Part shown: positions 52,847-61,040 of the stretch, one piece after another
Layout: each line of letters starts with the position of its first letter
Position numbering within the stretch: the first letter of the stretch is position 1
Assembly: GCA_030148025.1 (NCBI GenBank)
Contig: JASBUG010000023.1
Span: forward strand, 124,001 to 188,000
From: Flavobacteriaceae bacterium
GTDB lineage: Bacteria; Bacteroidota; Bacteroidia; Flavobacteriales; Flavobacteriaceae
DNA: 64,000 nucleotides
Reading direction: 5' to 3'
Notes under the pieces: model-generated
Told to the model about the DNA's origin: nothing
The model's input: only the letters and a program-made list of their open reading frames with translations
Databases searched by the model: none
Program-made: the position numbers and the translations under genes

Positions 52847-53663
52847 GTTGTTTTTCTTTACGTTTTTGGTTTCTAACTACAATTTTAGAAATATAAATAC
52901 TTACTTGGTATAATATTAAAATAGGAATCGCAACAATAATCTGACTTGCAATATCTGGTGGTGTAATTATTGCCGATAATATTAAAACAATTACTAAAGC
53001 ATATTTTCGATATTTCTTTAAGAATTCTGGAGTTACCAAACCAATTTTTGTTAAGAAATAAATGATTATAGGTAGCTCAAATACCAATCCAGAGGCTAAC
53101 GCTGCCGATCGTACTAATGCTATATAAGAACTAATATCAATTTGATTCTCCACAATTTCTGAAATACTATAATTTGCTAAGAAATTTATGGATAAGGGTG
53201 TTACTATATAATATCCAAAAAGTACTCCTAGGAAGAATAAAAATGACGAAATAATAATAAATCCGCGTGAATGTTTACGTTCATTAGGATGCATTCCTGG
53301 ACTAATAAATTTCCAAAACTGGTAGATTACATAAGGAAACGCTATAATAAACCCTGCTAAAATTGCTGTCCAAATATCGGCAGAGAATTGTCCAGCCATT
53401 GTTCTGTTTTGGATCATCATAGGTAACTCGTCCCCACAAAATGTGGTGTCTACATTAATAAATTGCGCCGCTTTACATAAAAGTTTATATGTTGGGAAAC
53501 TCATTTCCTTAGGAGCAAAAATAATATGCTTAAAAATAGAACGACTAAAAATAAAAGCTAGAGTAGCTACGATCATTATAGCAGAGGTAGCACGTATTAA
53601 ATGCCATCTTAGGTCTTCAAGATGATCTAAAAAAGACATCTCATTTACATTTTTCTTTGCCAT
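52839..53663 (-). CDS. tatC: Sec-independent protein translocase TatC
   Basis: Inner-membrane receptor for twin-arginine signal peptides. It has 274 residues with six helices and the family's MSFLDHLEDLRWHLIRA start (conserved Glu and Arg of the signal-binding site), FPYVIYQFWKFISPGMHPNERK and FELPIIIYFLTKIGLVTPEFLKKYRKYALV. An insert of about 40 residues in the first periplasmic loop (KLLCKAAQFINVDTTFCGDE) is longer than in E. coli TatC and contains two Cys. The start overlaps the kdsD stop. No TatA/B gene is in the window. Confidence 0.95.
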   Translation of the reverse strand: MAKKNVNEMSFLDHLEDLRWHLIRATSAIMIVATLAFIFSRSIFKHIIFAPKEMSFPTYKLLCKAAQFINVDTTFCGDELPMMIQNRTMAGQFSADIWTAILAGFIIAFPYVIYQFWKFISPGMHPNERKHSRGFIIISSFLFFLGVLFGYYIVTPLSINFLANYSISEIVENQIDISSYIALVRSAALASGLVFELPIIIYFLTKIGLVTPEFLKKYRKYALVIVLILSAIITPPDIASQIIVAIPILILYQVSIYISKIVVRNQKRKEKQHV

Positions 53664-54628
53664 TATATAATACCTTCTTTTATTAGATCATGTAAATGGA
53701 CAACGCCAGCGTATATACCGTTTTCTTCAACTAGTAATTGAGAAATATCATTAGTCTCCATAAGCTCCATAGCATCTACTGCCATTGCATTGTTGTCTAT
53801 TGTCTTAGGGTTAGCTCCCATGATATCTTTTGCGGTTAAGTTTCCAAAATCTTCCGATTTACTTAACATACGCCTTAAATCACCATCGGTAATAATACCT
53901 ACAACTTTATTATTCTCTACTACAGCTGTAACTCCTAACATTTTTTCAGAGATCTCAATAATTACATCTTTAATGGTTGTATCTTTTGTTACTTGTGGTT
54001 TTTGATTAATGGCAGACAGGTCACTAACTCTTAAATATAATTTTTTACCTAAAGCACCACCAGGATGATATTTCGCAAAGTCGTTACTAGAAAACCCTCT
54101 TAATTCTAATAAACATACAGCAAGGGCATCTCCCATTACCAATTGTGCCGTAGTACTTGTAGTTGGTGCAAGATTATTAGGGCAGGCTTCTTTTTCAACA
54201 AAAGTATTTAGAACATAATCGGCATTTTGCCCTAAAAATGAATCTTTATTCCCAGTAATAGCAATCATTTTGTTTGAACCATTTTTAATAAGTGGAACCA
54301 GAACTTTAATTTCGGGAGTATTTCCACTTTTAGAAATACAAATAACAACATCGTCTTTTAAAATTAAACCAAGATCACCATGAATAGCATCAGCAGCATG
54401 CATAAATACAGAAGGAGTTCCGGTAGAATTTAATGTTGCTACAATTTTATTAGCTATTATAGCACTTTTACCAATTCCAGTTATGATAACACGCCCTTTA
54501 GAGTTATAGATTAAATCTACAGACTTAGAAAAGTCGTCACTCAATAAATTAGAGAGATTAGCAATGGCTTGACTCTCCATGTTTATGGTGTCTTTCGCTA
54601 TTTTTATAATAGAATTTGAAGTAGTCAA
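53663..54628 (-). CDS. kdsD: Arabinose-5-phosphate isomerase (KdsD/KpsF family)
   Basis: Cytoplasmic isomerase making D-arabinose 5-phosphate, the first Kdo precursor for LPS or capsule. The 321-residue protein has an SIS domain with VIITGIGKSAIIANKIVATLNSTGTPSVFMHAADAIHGDLGLI, VICISKSGNTPEIKVLV and the catalytic His-containing FAKYHPGGALGKKL, then two CBS domains (about 205-321). It heads the kdsD-tatC-AhpD-like-lptB run, divergent from recQ across 202 bases. Confidence 0.93.
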   Translation of the reverse strand: MTTSNSIIKIAKDTINMESQAIANLSNLLSDDFSKSVDLIYNSKGRVIITGIGKSAIIANKIVATLNSTGTPSVFMHAADAIHGDLGLILKDDVVICISKSGNTPEIKVLVPLIKNGSNKMIAITGNKDSFLGQNADYVLNTFVEKEACPNNLAPTTSTTAQLVMGDALAVCLLELRGFSSNDFAKYHPGGALGKKLYLRVSDLSAINQKPQVTKDTTIKDVIIEISEKMLGVTAVVENNKVVGIITDGDLRRMLSKSEDFGNLTAKDIMGANPKTIDNNAMAVDAMELMETNDISQLLVEENGIYAGVVHLHDLIKEGII

Positions 54629-54791
54629 AATTTATATTTTTTGGTTTGACGTATTTTAAAGATTTTACTATCTTTAAAAGTCGTTTAAATGTAATTATTG
54701 TTGATTATAGAATAACCAGTACAAAAAAACGAAAAAAAATAATGGGAGTTCTCTAATTACAATAGAATTTAGATATTAACGACTCTTTTTT

Positions 54792-54799
54792 TAATTTTG
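54792..54799 (+). promoter_or_regulatory. Candidate -7 element for recQ
   Basis: TAATTTTG matches TAnnTTTG, 32 bases before the recQ ATG. No TTG stands 17-23 bases further upstream, so the call is tentative. Confidence 0.35.
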
Positions 54800-54830
54800 A
54801 TTTATAGAAAATATACCAATTGAGGGATTA

Positions 54831-57032
54831 ATGAGTATTGACGAAAACGGTTTAAACCAAGCCTTGAAAAAATATTTCGGGTTTGGAACTTTTAAAGGAC
54901 TCCAAGAAGATGTTATAAATAGTGTAGTGGCTGGCAATGACACATTTGTTATTATGCCAACAGGTGGAGGTAAATCACTCTGCTACCAACTACCTGCGTT
55001 AATGAAAGAAGGTACTGCTATTGTAGTGTCTCCATTAATTGCACTAATGAAAAATCAGGTAGATGCCATTCGTGGTGTTTCGAATGAAGAAGGCGTTGCT
55101 CATGTATTAAATTCTTCTTTGAATAAAACAGAAGTAAAACGAGTTAAGTCTGATATTGAAAAAGGAATCACCAAACTTCTATATGTTGCTCCAGAATCTT
55201 TGACTAAAGAGGAAAATGTAGAATTCTTAAAGTCGCAAAAAATTTCATTCATGGCAATTGACGAAGCACATTGTATTAGTGAATGGGGACATGACTTTAG
55301 ACCAGAATACAGAAATTTAAGGCACATTATAAAGCGTATTGGCGATAATATACCAATGATTGGCCTAACAGCTACAGCCACACCTAAAGTACAAGAAGAT
55401 ATCTTAAAGAATCTTGGTATTACAGGCGCAAAAACTTTTAAGGCATCATTTAACAGACCAAACTTATTTTACGAAGTACGCCCTAAAACAAAAAATGTAG
55501 ATGCCGATATTATTCGTTTTATTCGTCAAAACGAAGGAAAGTCTGGAATTGTCTACTGTTTAAGTCGTAAGCGTGTTGAAGAGTTGGCACAAGTACTTCA
55601 GGTAAATGGCATAAACGCAGTTCCTTATCATGCTGGTTTAGATGCAAAAACTAGGGCAAAGCACCAAGATATGTTCCTGATGGAAGATGCAGATGTCGTG
55701 GTAGCTACTATAGCATTTGGAATGGGAATAGATAAGCCAGATGTTCGCTTTGTAATTCACCATGACATACCAAAGAGTATAGAAAGTTATTATCAAGAAA
55801 CTGGTCGTGCTGGACGAGATGGAGGCGAAGGACATTGTTTGGCATATTATGCCTATAAGGATATTGAAAAGTTAGAAAAGTTCATGTCTGGAAAACCAGT
55901 AGCTGAACAAGAAATTGGTCATGCATTATTGCAGGAAGTAGTGGCATTTGCTGAAACATCTATTTCAAGACGGAAATTTATTTTGCATTATTTCGGAGAG
56001 GAATTCGACAATGAAACTGGAGAAGGAGGCGATATGGACGATAATGTTAGAAATCCTAAAAAGAAAACCGAAGCTAAAGATCAAGTGGCAACCTTAATTG
56101 ATACGGTTTCCAGAACAAATGAGAAATACAAGAGTAAGGACTTGGTGAATGTGATAATAGGCAAAGAGAATGCTCTTATAAAATCGCATAAAACAGATAC
56201 ACAGCCATTCTTTGGACAAGGTAAGGAGCATCCAGATAAGTTTTGGATGGCTTTAATTAGGCAAGTATTGGTAGCAGGGTTACTTAGAAAAGATATTGAA
56301 ACCTATGGTGTATTAAAGGTGACTGATGCTGGAAAGGCATTTTTAAAAGAACCTAGTTCTTTTTTAATGGCGGAAGATCATGTGTATGATAAAGGAGATG
56401 ACTCAGGTATAATTACTGCGACTAAAGGTGGTGGTGGAACAGCCGACGAAGCTTTAATGAAAATGTTAAAGGATCTTCGTAAACGAAATGCTAAAAAACT
56501 TGGGGTACCGCCGTTTGTAATATTTCAAGATCCTTCTTTAGAAGATATGGCTTTAAAGTATCCTACTAATTTGGCTGAACTATCTAATGTACATGGTGTA
56601 GGAGAGGGAAAGGCAAAAAAATACGGGAGAGATTTTGTAGAACTTATAGCCAAATATGTTGAAGAGAACGATATTGTGAGACCAGAAGACATGGTTGTAA
56701 AATCTACAGGATCTAATTCAGCATTAAAATTGTATATCATTCAAAACATTGACAGAAAACTACCATTAGATGATATTGCTTCGGCCAAAGGAATGGAGAT
56801 GGTAGATTTTGTTAAGGAAATGGAAGCCATTGTCTATTCAGGTACCAAACTTAATATTAATTATTGGATAGATGAGATTCTTGATGAAGATCAACAAGAA
56901 GAGATTCACGATTATTTTATGGAATCTGAAACCGATAAAATAAGTGAAGCTATTGAAGAGTTTGATGGCGATTATGACGATGATGAACTACGTTTGTATC
57001 GTATCAAGTTTATTAGTGAGATGGCTAATTAA
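54831..57032 (+). CDS. recQ: ATP-dependent DNA helicase RecQ
   Basis: 3'-5' DNA helicase for recombination and fork repair. The 733-residue protein has Walker A IMPTGGGKSLCYQLPAL (about 41-57), the DEAHCISEWGHDFRPEY box, GLTATATP, SGIVYCLSRKRVE and YYQETGRAGRDG. A winged-helix region and an HRDC domain (about 535-610) follow, with an acidic C-terminal extension of about 100 residues. The zinc-binding part is altered: the CRR...C..CD.C cysteines of E. coli RecQ are replaced (SRRKFILHYFGEEFD, then an acidic Gly/Asp stretch). That version appears typical for flavobacteria but I could not check. Confidence 0.95.
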   Translation: MSIDENGLNQALKKYFGFGTFKGLQEDVINSVVAGNDTFVIMPTGGGKSLCYQLPALMKEGTAIVVSPLIALMKNQVDAIRGVSNEEGVAHVLNSSLNKTEVKRVKSDIEKGITKLLYVAPESLTKEENVEFLKSQKISFMAIDEAHCISEWGHDFRPEYRNLRHIIKRIGDNIPMIGLTATATPKVQEDILKNLGITGAKTFKASFNRPNLFYEVRPKTKNVDADIIRFIRQNEGKSGIVYCLSRKRVEELAQVLQVNGINAVPYHAGLDAKTRAKHQDMFLMEDADVVVATIAFGMGIDKPDVRFVIHHDIPKSIESYYQETGRAGRDGGEGHCLAYYAYKDIEKLEKFMSGKPVAEQEIGHALLQEVVAFAETSISRRKFILHYFGEEFDNETGEGGDMDDNVRNPKKKTEAKDQVATLIDTVSRTNEKYKSKDLVNVIIGKENALIKSHKTDTQPFFGQGKEHPDKFWMALIRQVLVAGLLRKDIETYGVLKVTDAGKAFLKEPSSFLMAEDHVYDKGDDSGIITATKGGGGTADEALMKMLKDLRKRNAKKLGVPPFVIFQDPSLEDMALKYPTNLAELSNVHGVGEGKAKKYGRDFVELIAKYVEENDIVRPEDMVVKSTGSNSALKLYIIQNIDRKLPLDDIASAKGMEMVDFVKEMEAIVYSGTKLNINYWIDEILDEDQQEEIHDYFMESETDKISEAIEEFDGDYDDDELRLYRIKFISEMAN

Positions 57033-57095
57033 AATCTAAAATTACATCATAGTTAAAATTAATAGATGGTTGATTAAAAATCGTAAATCTATTTA

Positions 57096-57103
57096 TATCT
57101 TTG
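57096..57103 (+). promoter_or_regulatory. Candidate -7 element for the dual immunophilin gene
   Basis: TATCTTTG matches TAnnTTTG 22 bases before the ATG, and a TTG stands 23 bases upstream (57070-57072), at the far end of the accepted -33/-7 spacing. Confidence 0.5.
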
Positions 57104-57125
57104 CACTTTCTTAAAAATTAGAATA

Positions 57126-58058
57126 ATGCAAGACGGTTTATACGCAAAATTTAATACAAGCAAAGGCGAGATTTTAGTCGCTTTAGAATACCAAAAAACA
57201 CCGGGGACGGTTGGTAATTTTGTTGCTTTAGCAGAAGGAAATCTTGAGAATTCTGCAAAACCTCAAGGAACACCATATTATGATGGGCTGAAATTTCATA
57301 GAGTGATTTCAGATTTTATGATTCAAGGAGGTTGCCCTCAAGGAACTGGGACAGGTAACCCAGGATATCAATTTGATGATGAGATTCATCCAGATCTAAA
57401 ACACGATGGTCCTGGTGTGTTATCTATGGCCAACGCTGGTCCTGGAACAAATGGGAGCCAGTTTTTTATTACGCATGTTGAAACAGCTTGGTTAGATGGA
57501 AAACATACTGTTTTTGGAAAGGTGTCTGAAGGTCAGGATATTGTTAATGCTATTGCACAAGGTGATACAATAGACAGTTTAGAAATTGTAAGAGTTGGTA
57601 CAGATGCTGAAGCTTTTAATGCTGTAGAATCATTTAGAGTCTTTGAAGGTGCTAGAGAAAAGCGTATTGCTGAGGCTAAGGCCAAGGCTGAAGCCGAAAT
57701 GGAAAAGCTTGCTGCTGGATTTAGTAAAACAAATAGTGGCTTACGTTACCAAATATTACAAGATGGAAGTGGTGTGAAAGCAGAAAAAGGAAAAATGGTT
57801 TCTGTACATTATAAAGGCCAACTAGCAGACGGAACTGTATTTGATTCGTCATATAAACGAAATCAGCCTATTGACTTTGCTTTAGGCGTTGGACAAGTAA
57901 TTCCTGGTTGGGATGAAGGTATACAATTATTGAAAGTTGGTGATAAGGCCAGATTTGTAATACCAAGTGATCTTGCCTATGGAAGTGCAGGTGCAGGAGG
58001 TGTTATTCCGCCAGATGCCACGTTGATATTTGATGTAGAACTAATGAACGTTAAATAA
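57126..58058 (+). CDS. Cyclophilin-FKBP fused peptidyl-prolyl isomerase
   Basis: Dual-domain peptidyl-prolyl cis-trans isomerase of 310 residues. Residues about 1-165 are a cyclophilin with [40 protein letters not shown] and [13 protein letters not shown] helical, charged linker ([18 protein letters not shown]) leads to an FKBP domain (about 210-310) with [38 protein letters not shown] and [17 protein letters not shown]. No signal peptide is present, so it acts in the cytoplasm. Dual-family immunophilins with this order have been described from Flavobacterium. A terminator follows at once. Confidence 0.95.
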   Translation: MQDGLYAKFNTSKGEILVALEYQKTPGTVGNFVALAEGNLENSAKPQGTPYYDGLKFHRVISDFMIQGGCPQGTGTGNPGYQFDDEIHPDLKHDGPGVLSMANAGPGTNGSQFFITHVETAWLDGKHTVFGKVSEGQDIVNAIAQGDTIDSLEIVRVGTDAEAFNAVESFRVFEGAREKRIAEAKAKAEAEMEKLAAGFSKTNSGLRYQILQDGSGVKAEKGKMVSVHYKGQLADGTVFDSSYKRNQPIDFALGVGQVIPGWDEGIQLLKVGDKARFVIPSDLAYGSAGAGGVIPPDATLIFDVELMNVK

Positions 58059-58061
58059 ACC

Positions 58062-58090
58062 AAAAGCACTTCTTACCGAAGTGCTTTTTT
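58062..58090 (+). terminator. Terminator after the dual immunophilin gene
   Basis: Stem AAAAGCACTTC / GAAGTGCTTTT with loop TTACC, followed by further T residues; a standard rho-independent terminator four bases after the stop codon. Confidence 0.85.
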
Positions 58091-58203
58091 AGTTTTAAAT
58101 GTAAAGTGGTAACTTATAAGGGCAATTATCGTCTCATTTAGTAAAACCAAACAATCACATTAAAATGCTTTTTTTTATTAGACAATACCCGAGAGAGACT
58201 GAA

Positions 58204-58911
58204 GTGAGAAAACTTACCTCTGTAGTAGTGATGCTATTAATGGTGTTTTTTGTTTTAAGTTGTACCAAGAGTGTGAAGTATACAAAAGAGTATGTAGAAC
58301 AGACTTCAGGTAGATATTTGTTTGATCAAGATAATATTATTGACGTATTCTATGAAAATGAAAAATTGTTTGTGACATTGGGAGGTGTAAAAACCATTGA
58401 GCCAGTAATTCTGGATGAAGAAACGTTTTTTGTTGCAGATATATATAAAAAGTTTCGCTTTGTTGAACATCCTGAAACAAAGAAAAGATATTTATCTATT
58501 ATATCTGATGCAAATGATAATCTTATTTCTTATGATTATTTAAAAGTCGATGACACTTATAAAACACCAAGAATGCATTTAGAAAGTGGTAATTATGATA
58601 AAGCTTTAGAAGGGTATTTAGAAATTAAGGCTCAAGATTCTACTAATGTTTTGATAGATGAAGCTGAGCTGAATAGTCTTGGTTATAGATTATTACGTAA
58701 AAAGGAGTATGATAACGCAATTGAAGTTTTTAATATGAATGTGCTATTATATCCAGAAAGTGCTAATGTTTATGATAGTTTAGCAGATGGATATCTGGCA
58801 CAGGGAGATAGCTTGCAGGCTTTTGAAAACTTTAAAAAGACCTTAGAATTAAATGAACATAATCGTAAAGCAAACAAATTTGTAACCGAATACCAAAAGA
58901 AAAAAAATTAA
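58204..58911 (+). CDS. TPR-repeat lipoprotein
   Basis: Exported lipoprotein of about 235 residues. I prefer the GTG at 58204, which gives a clean signal MRKLTSVVVMLLMVFFVLSC with lipobox; an ATG at 58165 would add 13 residues with charges before the signal. The mature part has about 90 residues of beta character (YLFDQDNIIDVFYENEKLF), then tetratricopeptide-type helices: YDKALEGYLEIKAQD, YDNAIEVFNMNVLLYPESANVYDSLADGYLAQGDSLQAFENFKKTLELN. It probably scaffolds partners in the periplasm or at the outer membrane. Partners unknown. The DinB-like gene follows after 21 bases. Confidence 0.75.
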   Translation: MRKLTSVVVMLLMVFFVLSCTKSVKYTKEYVEQTSGRYLFDQDNIIDVFYENEKLFVTLGGVKTIEPVILDEETFFVADIYKKFRFVEHPETKKRYLSIISDANDNLISYDYLKVDDTYKTPRMHLESGNYDKALEGYLEIKAQDSTNVLIDEAELNSLGYRLLRKKEYDNAIEVFNMNVLLYPESANVYDSLADGYLAQGDSLQAFENFKKTLELNEHNRKANKFVTEYQKKKN

Positions 58912-58932
58912 AAATATAGCTTATTTAAACAA

Positions 58933-59478
58933 ATGAAAGCAGAAGAGCTAGAACAGTTAAAATATCCAATAGGTGAATTTAAATGCCCTAAAATCATCAC
59001 TCAAGAGTATATTTCTCAATGGATCGAGGTATTAGAACAGTTTCCGTCAAAATTATCAAACCTTGTCGTTGATCTATCCGATGCACAACTAGATACGGCC
59101 TACCGTCCTGGTGGTTGGACTGTTCGTCAAGTGGTACATCATGTGTCAGATAGCCACCATCATAGCTATATTAGGTTTAAATGGGCTCTAACCGAAGATA
59201 AGCCTGTGATTAAGTATTATTTTGAAGCACTTTGGGCTGAATTATCAGATGCAAAGCATGCTCCAATACAAATGTCGCTCGATCATTTAAAAGCAGTACA
59301 CTTTAAATTAGTATATCTTCTTAAAAGCTTAAGCGATGAAGCCCTTAATAAGAGTTTTATTCATCCTGAGCATAATGAAGAAGTGGTTTTAAAAAAGAAT
59401 ATTGGTATTTATGCCTGGCATTGCAATCACCATTACGCGCATATTGAAAACTTACTAATAAGAGAAGGGTGGAGGTAG
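58933..59478 (+). CDS. DinB/YfiT-family putative metal-dependent thiol transferase
   Basis: Cytoplasmic four-helix protein of 181 residues in the DinB/YfiT group. Metal-ligand histidines are placed as in YfiT: GGWTVRQVVHHVSDSHHHSY (about 56-75) and IYAWHCNHHYAHIENLL near the end. YfiT-type proteins in Bacillus act as bacillithiol S-transferases, and the opening KYPIGEFKCP fits that subfamily. Bacteroidota can make bacillithiol, so a detoxifying role is reasonable but unproven here. Confidence 0.85.
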   Translation: MKAEELEQLKYPIGEFKCPKIITQEYISQWIEVLEQFPSKLSNLVVDLSDAQLDTAYRPGGWTVRQVVHHVSDSHHHSYIRFKWALTEDKPVIKYYFEALWAELSDAKHAPIQMSLDHLKAVHFKLVYLLKSLSDEALNKSFIHPEHNEEVVLKKNIGIYAWHCNHHYAHIENLLIREGWR

Positions 59479-59501
59479 TGATACTAAATTATGGCGCCTT
59501 T

Positions 59502-60995
59502 TTATTTTAAGATATCCTTTGTTTTATGAGGGGTTCTTATATAAGATCTTGACTTACGCTTTTCCATTTTAGCGAGATCAGCTTTACCAAATTTTGCTTT
59601 ATCCCCATTAAAGAGTATTCTCCAGATCTTTCCTTGTGTTGATTCGGAGATGTATAAAGAACCGTCAGGGCCTTCTGCAAGACCCATAGGTCTAAACTGT
59701 GCATCTTTCATTAATGGAATGATATCTGCTCCAGCAAATCCATCTGCAAAGACCTCCCATTTTCCTGTTGGTTTTCCGTTTTTAAAAGGGATAAAAGCTA
59801 CTATATAGCCAGCTTGAGGGTATGGTGCTCTATTTGTAGAGCCATGAAAGGCTACAAAAGCCCCATTTTTATAGCGTTCAGGGAACTGCTCGCCTTTATA
59901 AAATAATAGGTCGTTAGGTGCCCAATGGGCTGGCATTCCCATTAAAGGATCGGTATAGCTAGTAGCAACTTTTTTACCATCACCACCGTATTCGGGAGCT
60001 AACATTCTTTTGTTTTTAAAATGATCGTAATAGGTATACGGCCAACCAAAATCATCTCCTTCTTGAATTTTCATAAACTCTTCTGCAGGCAATACAGCAT
60101 TATCCCATTCACTAAAATATTGAGGAGCGTGGTTATGTAAATAATCACGACCATGATTTAATGCATATAAACTATTGTCTTCTTGATTCCATGATAGTGC
60201 AACAATACTTCTTAAACCAGTAGCATAACGTTGTCCTTGTTGTTGAGTTTGTCTGAGTTTGTTTTGATCAAATCTCCAAATTCCAGCGAGAATTCTCAAT
60301 TGAGAACATGGATTTTCACCTTTCACATTTGCTGTAGATTCACCTTCACTAGACTCCCAATCTTCACAGGCATTTGTAGGTGCACTGAAAGTAACATATA
60401 ACCCTCCATCGTTATCAAATGCTAATGATTTTGCATTATGCCATCTAATAGGGAAGCGGTCAATAACTATAACTTCTGGTTTTCCATCTGGAATTAATTT
60501 ATTGGGAGTTAATTTTTGTCTATAAACCACTAATTCTGAACTAAAGTATAGGTAGCCATTATGTATCCTCATTTCAGTAGCAAAAGTTCCATCATTAGGA
60601 TAATCTCCAAAACGTTTAATTATATCACCCTTCCCATCTCCGTTAGTATCTCGTATGGCTACATTTCCATTTCTTCCTTTATCAGTACGTAACTTAATAT
60701 AGATATCACCATTATCACGAACAGCTAAATGACGTGATGGACCTATACTGTCTACTACAACTATAGCATTAAAATTATCTGGTAAGGTCAATCCTCCATT
60801 ATCAGTATCTGGAACGAGATTTTCAACAATTTTTGATGTCGTATTTGTGATACTATCTTTTACTTCATCCTTTTCAGAAGATTCTTCGGGTGCTGTTTTT
60901 TGATTTGCCTTAACATCACTTTTCTTTGAAGTTGTTTCATTACAAGCGGAAATAGATACTACCAATAATAGTAATACAAAAAAGAATTTTTTCAT
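59502..60995 (-). CDS. PQQ-dependent sugar (sorbosone) dehydrogenase-like lipoprotein
   Basis: Exported beta-propeller protein of the PQQ-dependent glucose/sorbosone dehydrogenase family. From the ATG at 60995 (497 residues) it has a lipoprotein signal MKKFFFVLLLLVVSISAC. A low-complexity Ser/Lys/Glu linker of about 50 residues precedes the propeller: RHLAVRDNGDIYIKL, NGYLYFSSELVVYRQ, RWHNAKSLAFDNDGGLYVTF, ATGLRSIVALSWNQ, NHGRDYLHNHAPQ, EGDDFGWPYTYYDH, MGLAEGPDGSLYISES. The longer start at 61037 would bury the signal and is rejected. It lies 45 bases after the TonB-dependent receptor gene. A covalent haem or cytochrome c domain is not present. Confidence 0.82.
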   Translation of the reverse strand: MKKFFFVLLLLVVSISACNETTSKKSDVKANQKTAPEESSEKDEVKDSITNTTSKIVENLVPDTDNGGLTLPDNFNAIVVVDSIGPSRHLAVRDNGDIYIKLRTDKGRNGNVAIRDTNGDGKGDIIKRFGDYPNDGTFATEMRIHNGYLYFSSELVVYRQKLTPNKLIPDGKPEVIVIDRFPIRWHNAKSLAFDNDGGLYVTFSAPTNACEDWESSEGESTANVKGENPCSQLRILAGIWRFDQNKLRQTQQQGQRYATGLRSIVALSWNQEDNSLYALNHGRDYLHNHAPQYFSEWDNAVLPAEEFMKIQEGDDFGWPYTYYDHFKNKRMLAPEYGGDGKKVATSYTDPLMGMPAHWAPNDLLFYKGEQFPERYKNGAFVAFHGSTNRAPYPQAGYIVAFIPFKNGKPTGKWEVFADGFAGADIIPLMKDAQFRPMGLAEGPDGSLYISESTQGKIWRILFNGDKAKFGKADLAKMEKRKSRSYIRTPHKTKDILK

Positions 60996-61040
60996 GTTAA
61001 GCAACGTCGTTGGTTTAATAATTTTGTGAAAATACAAAAA

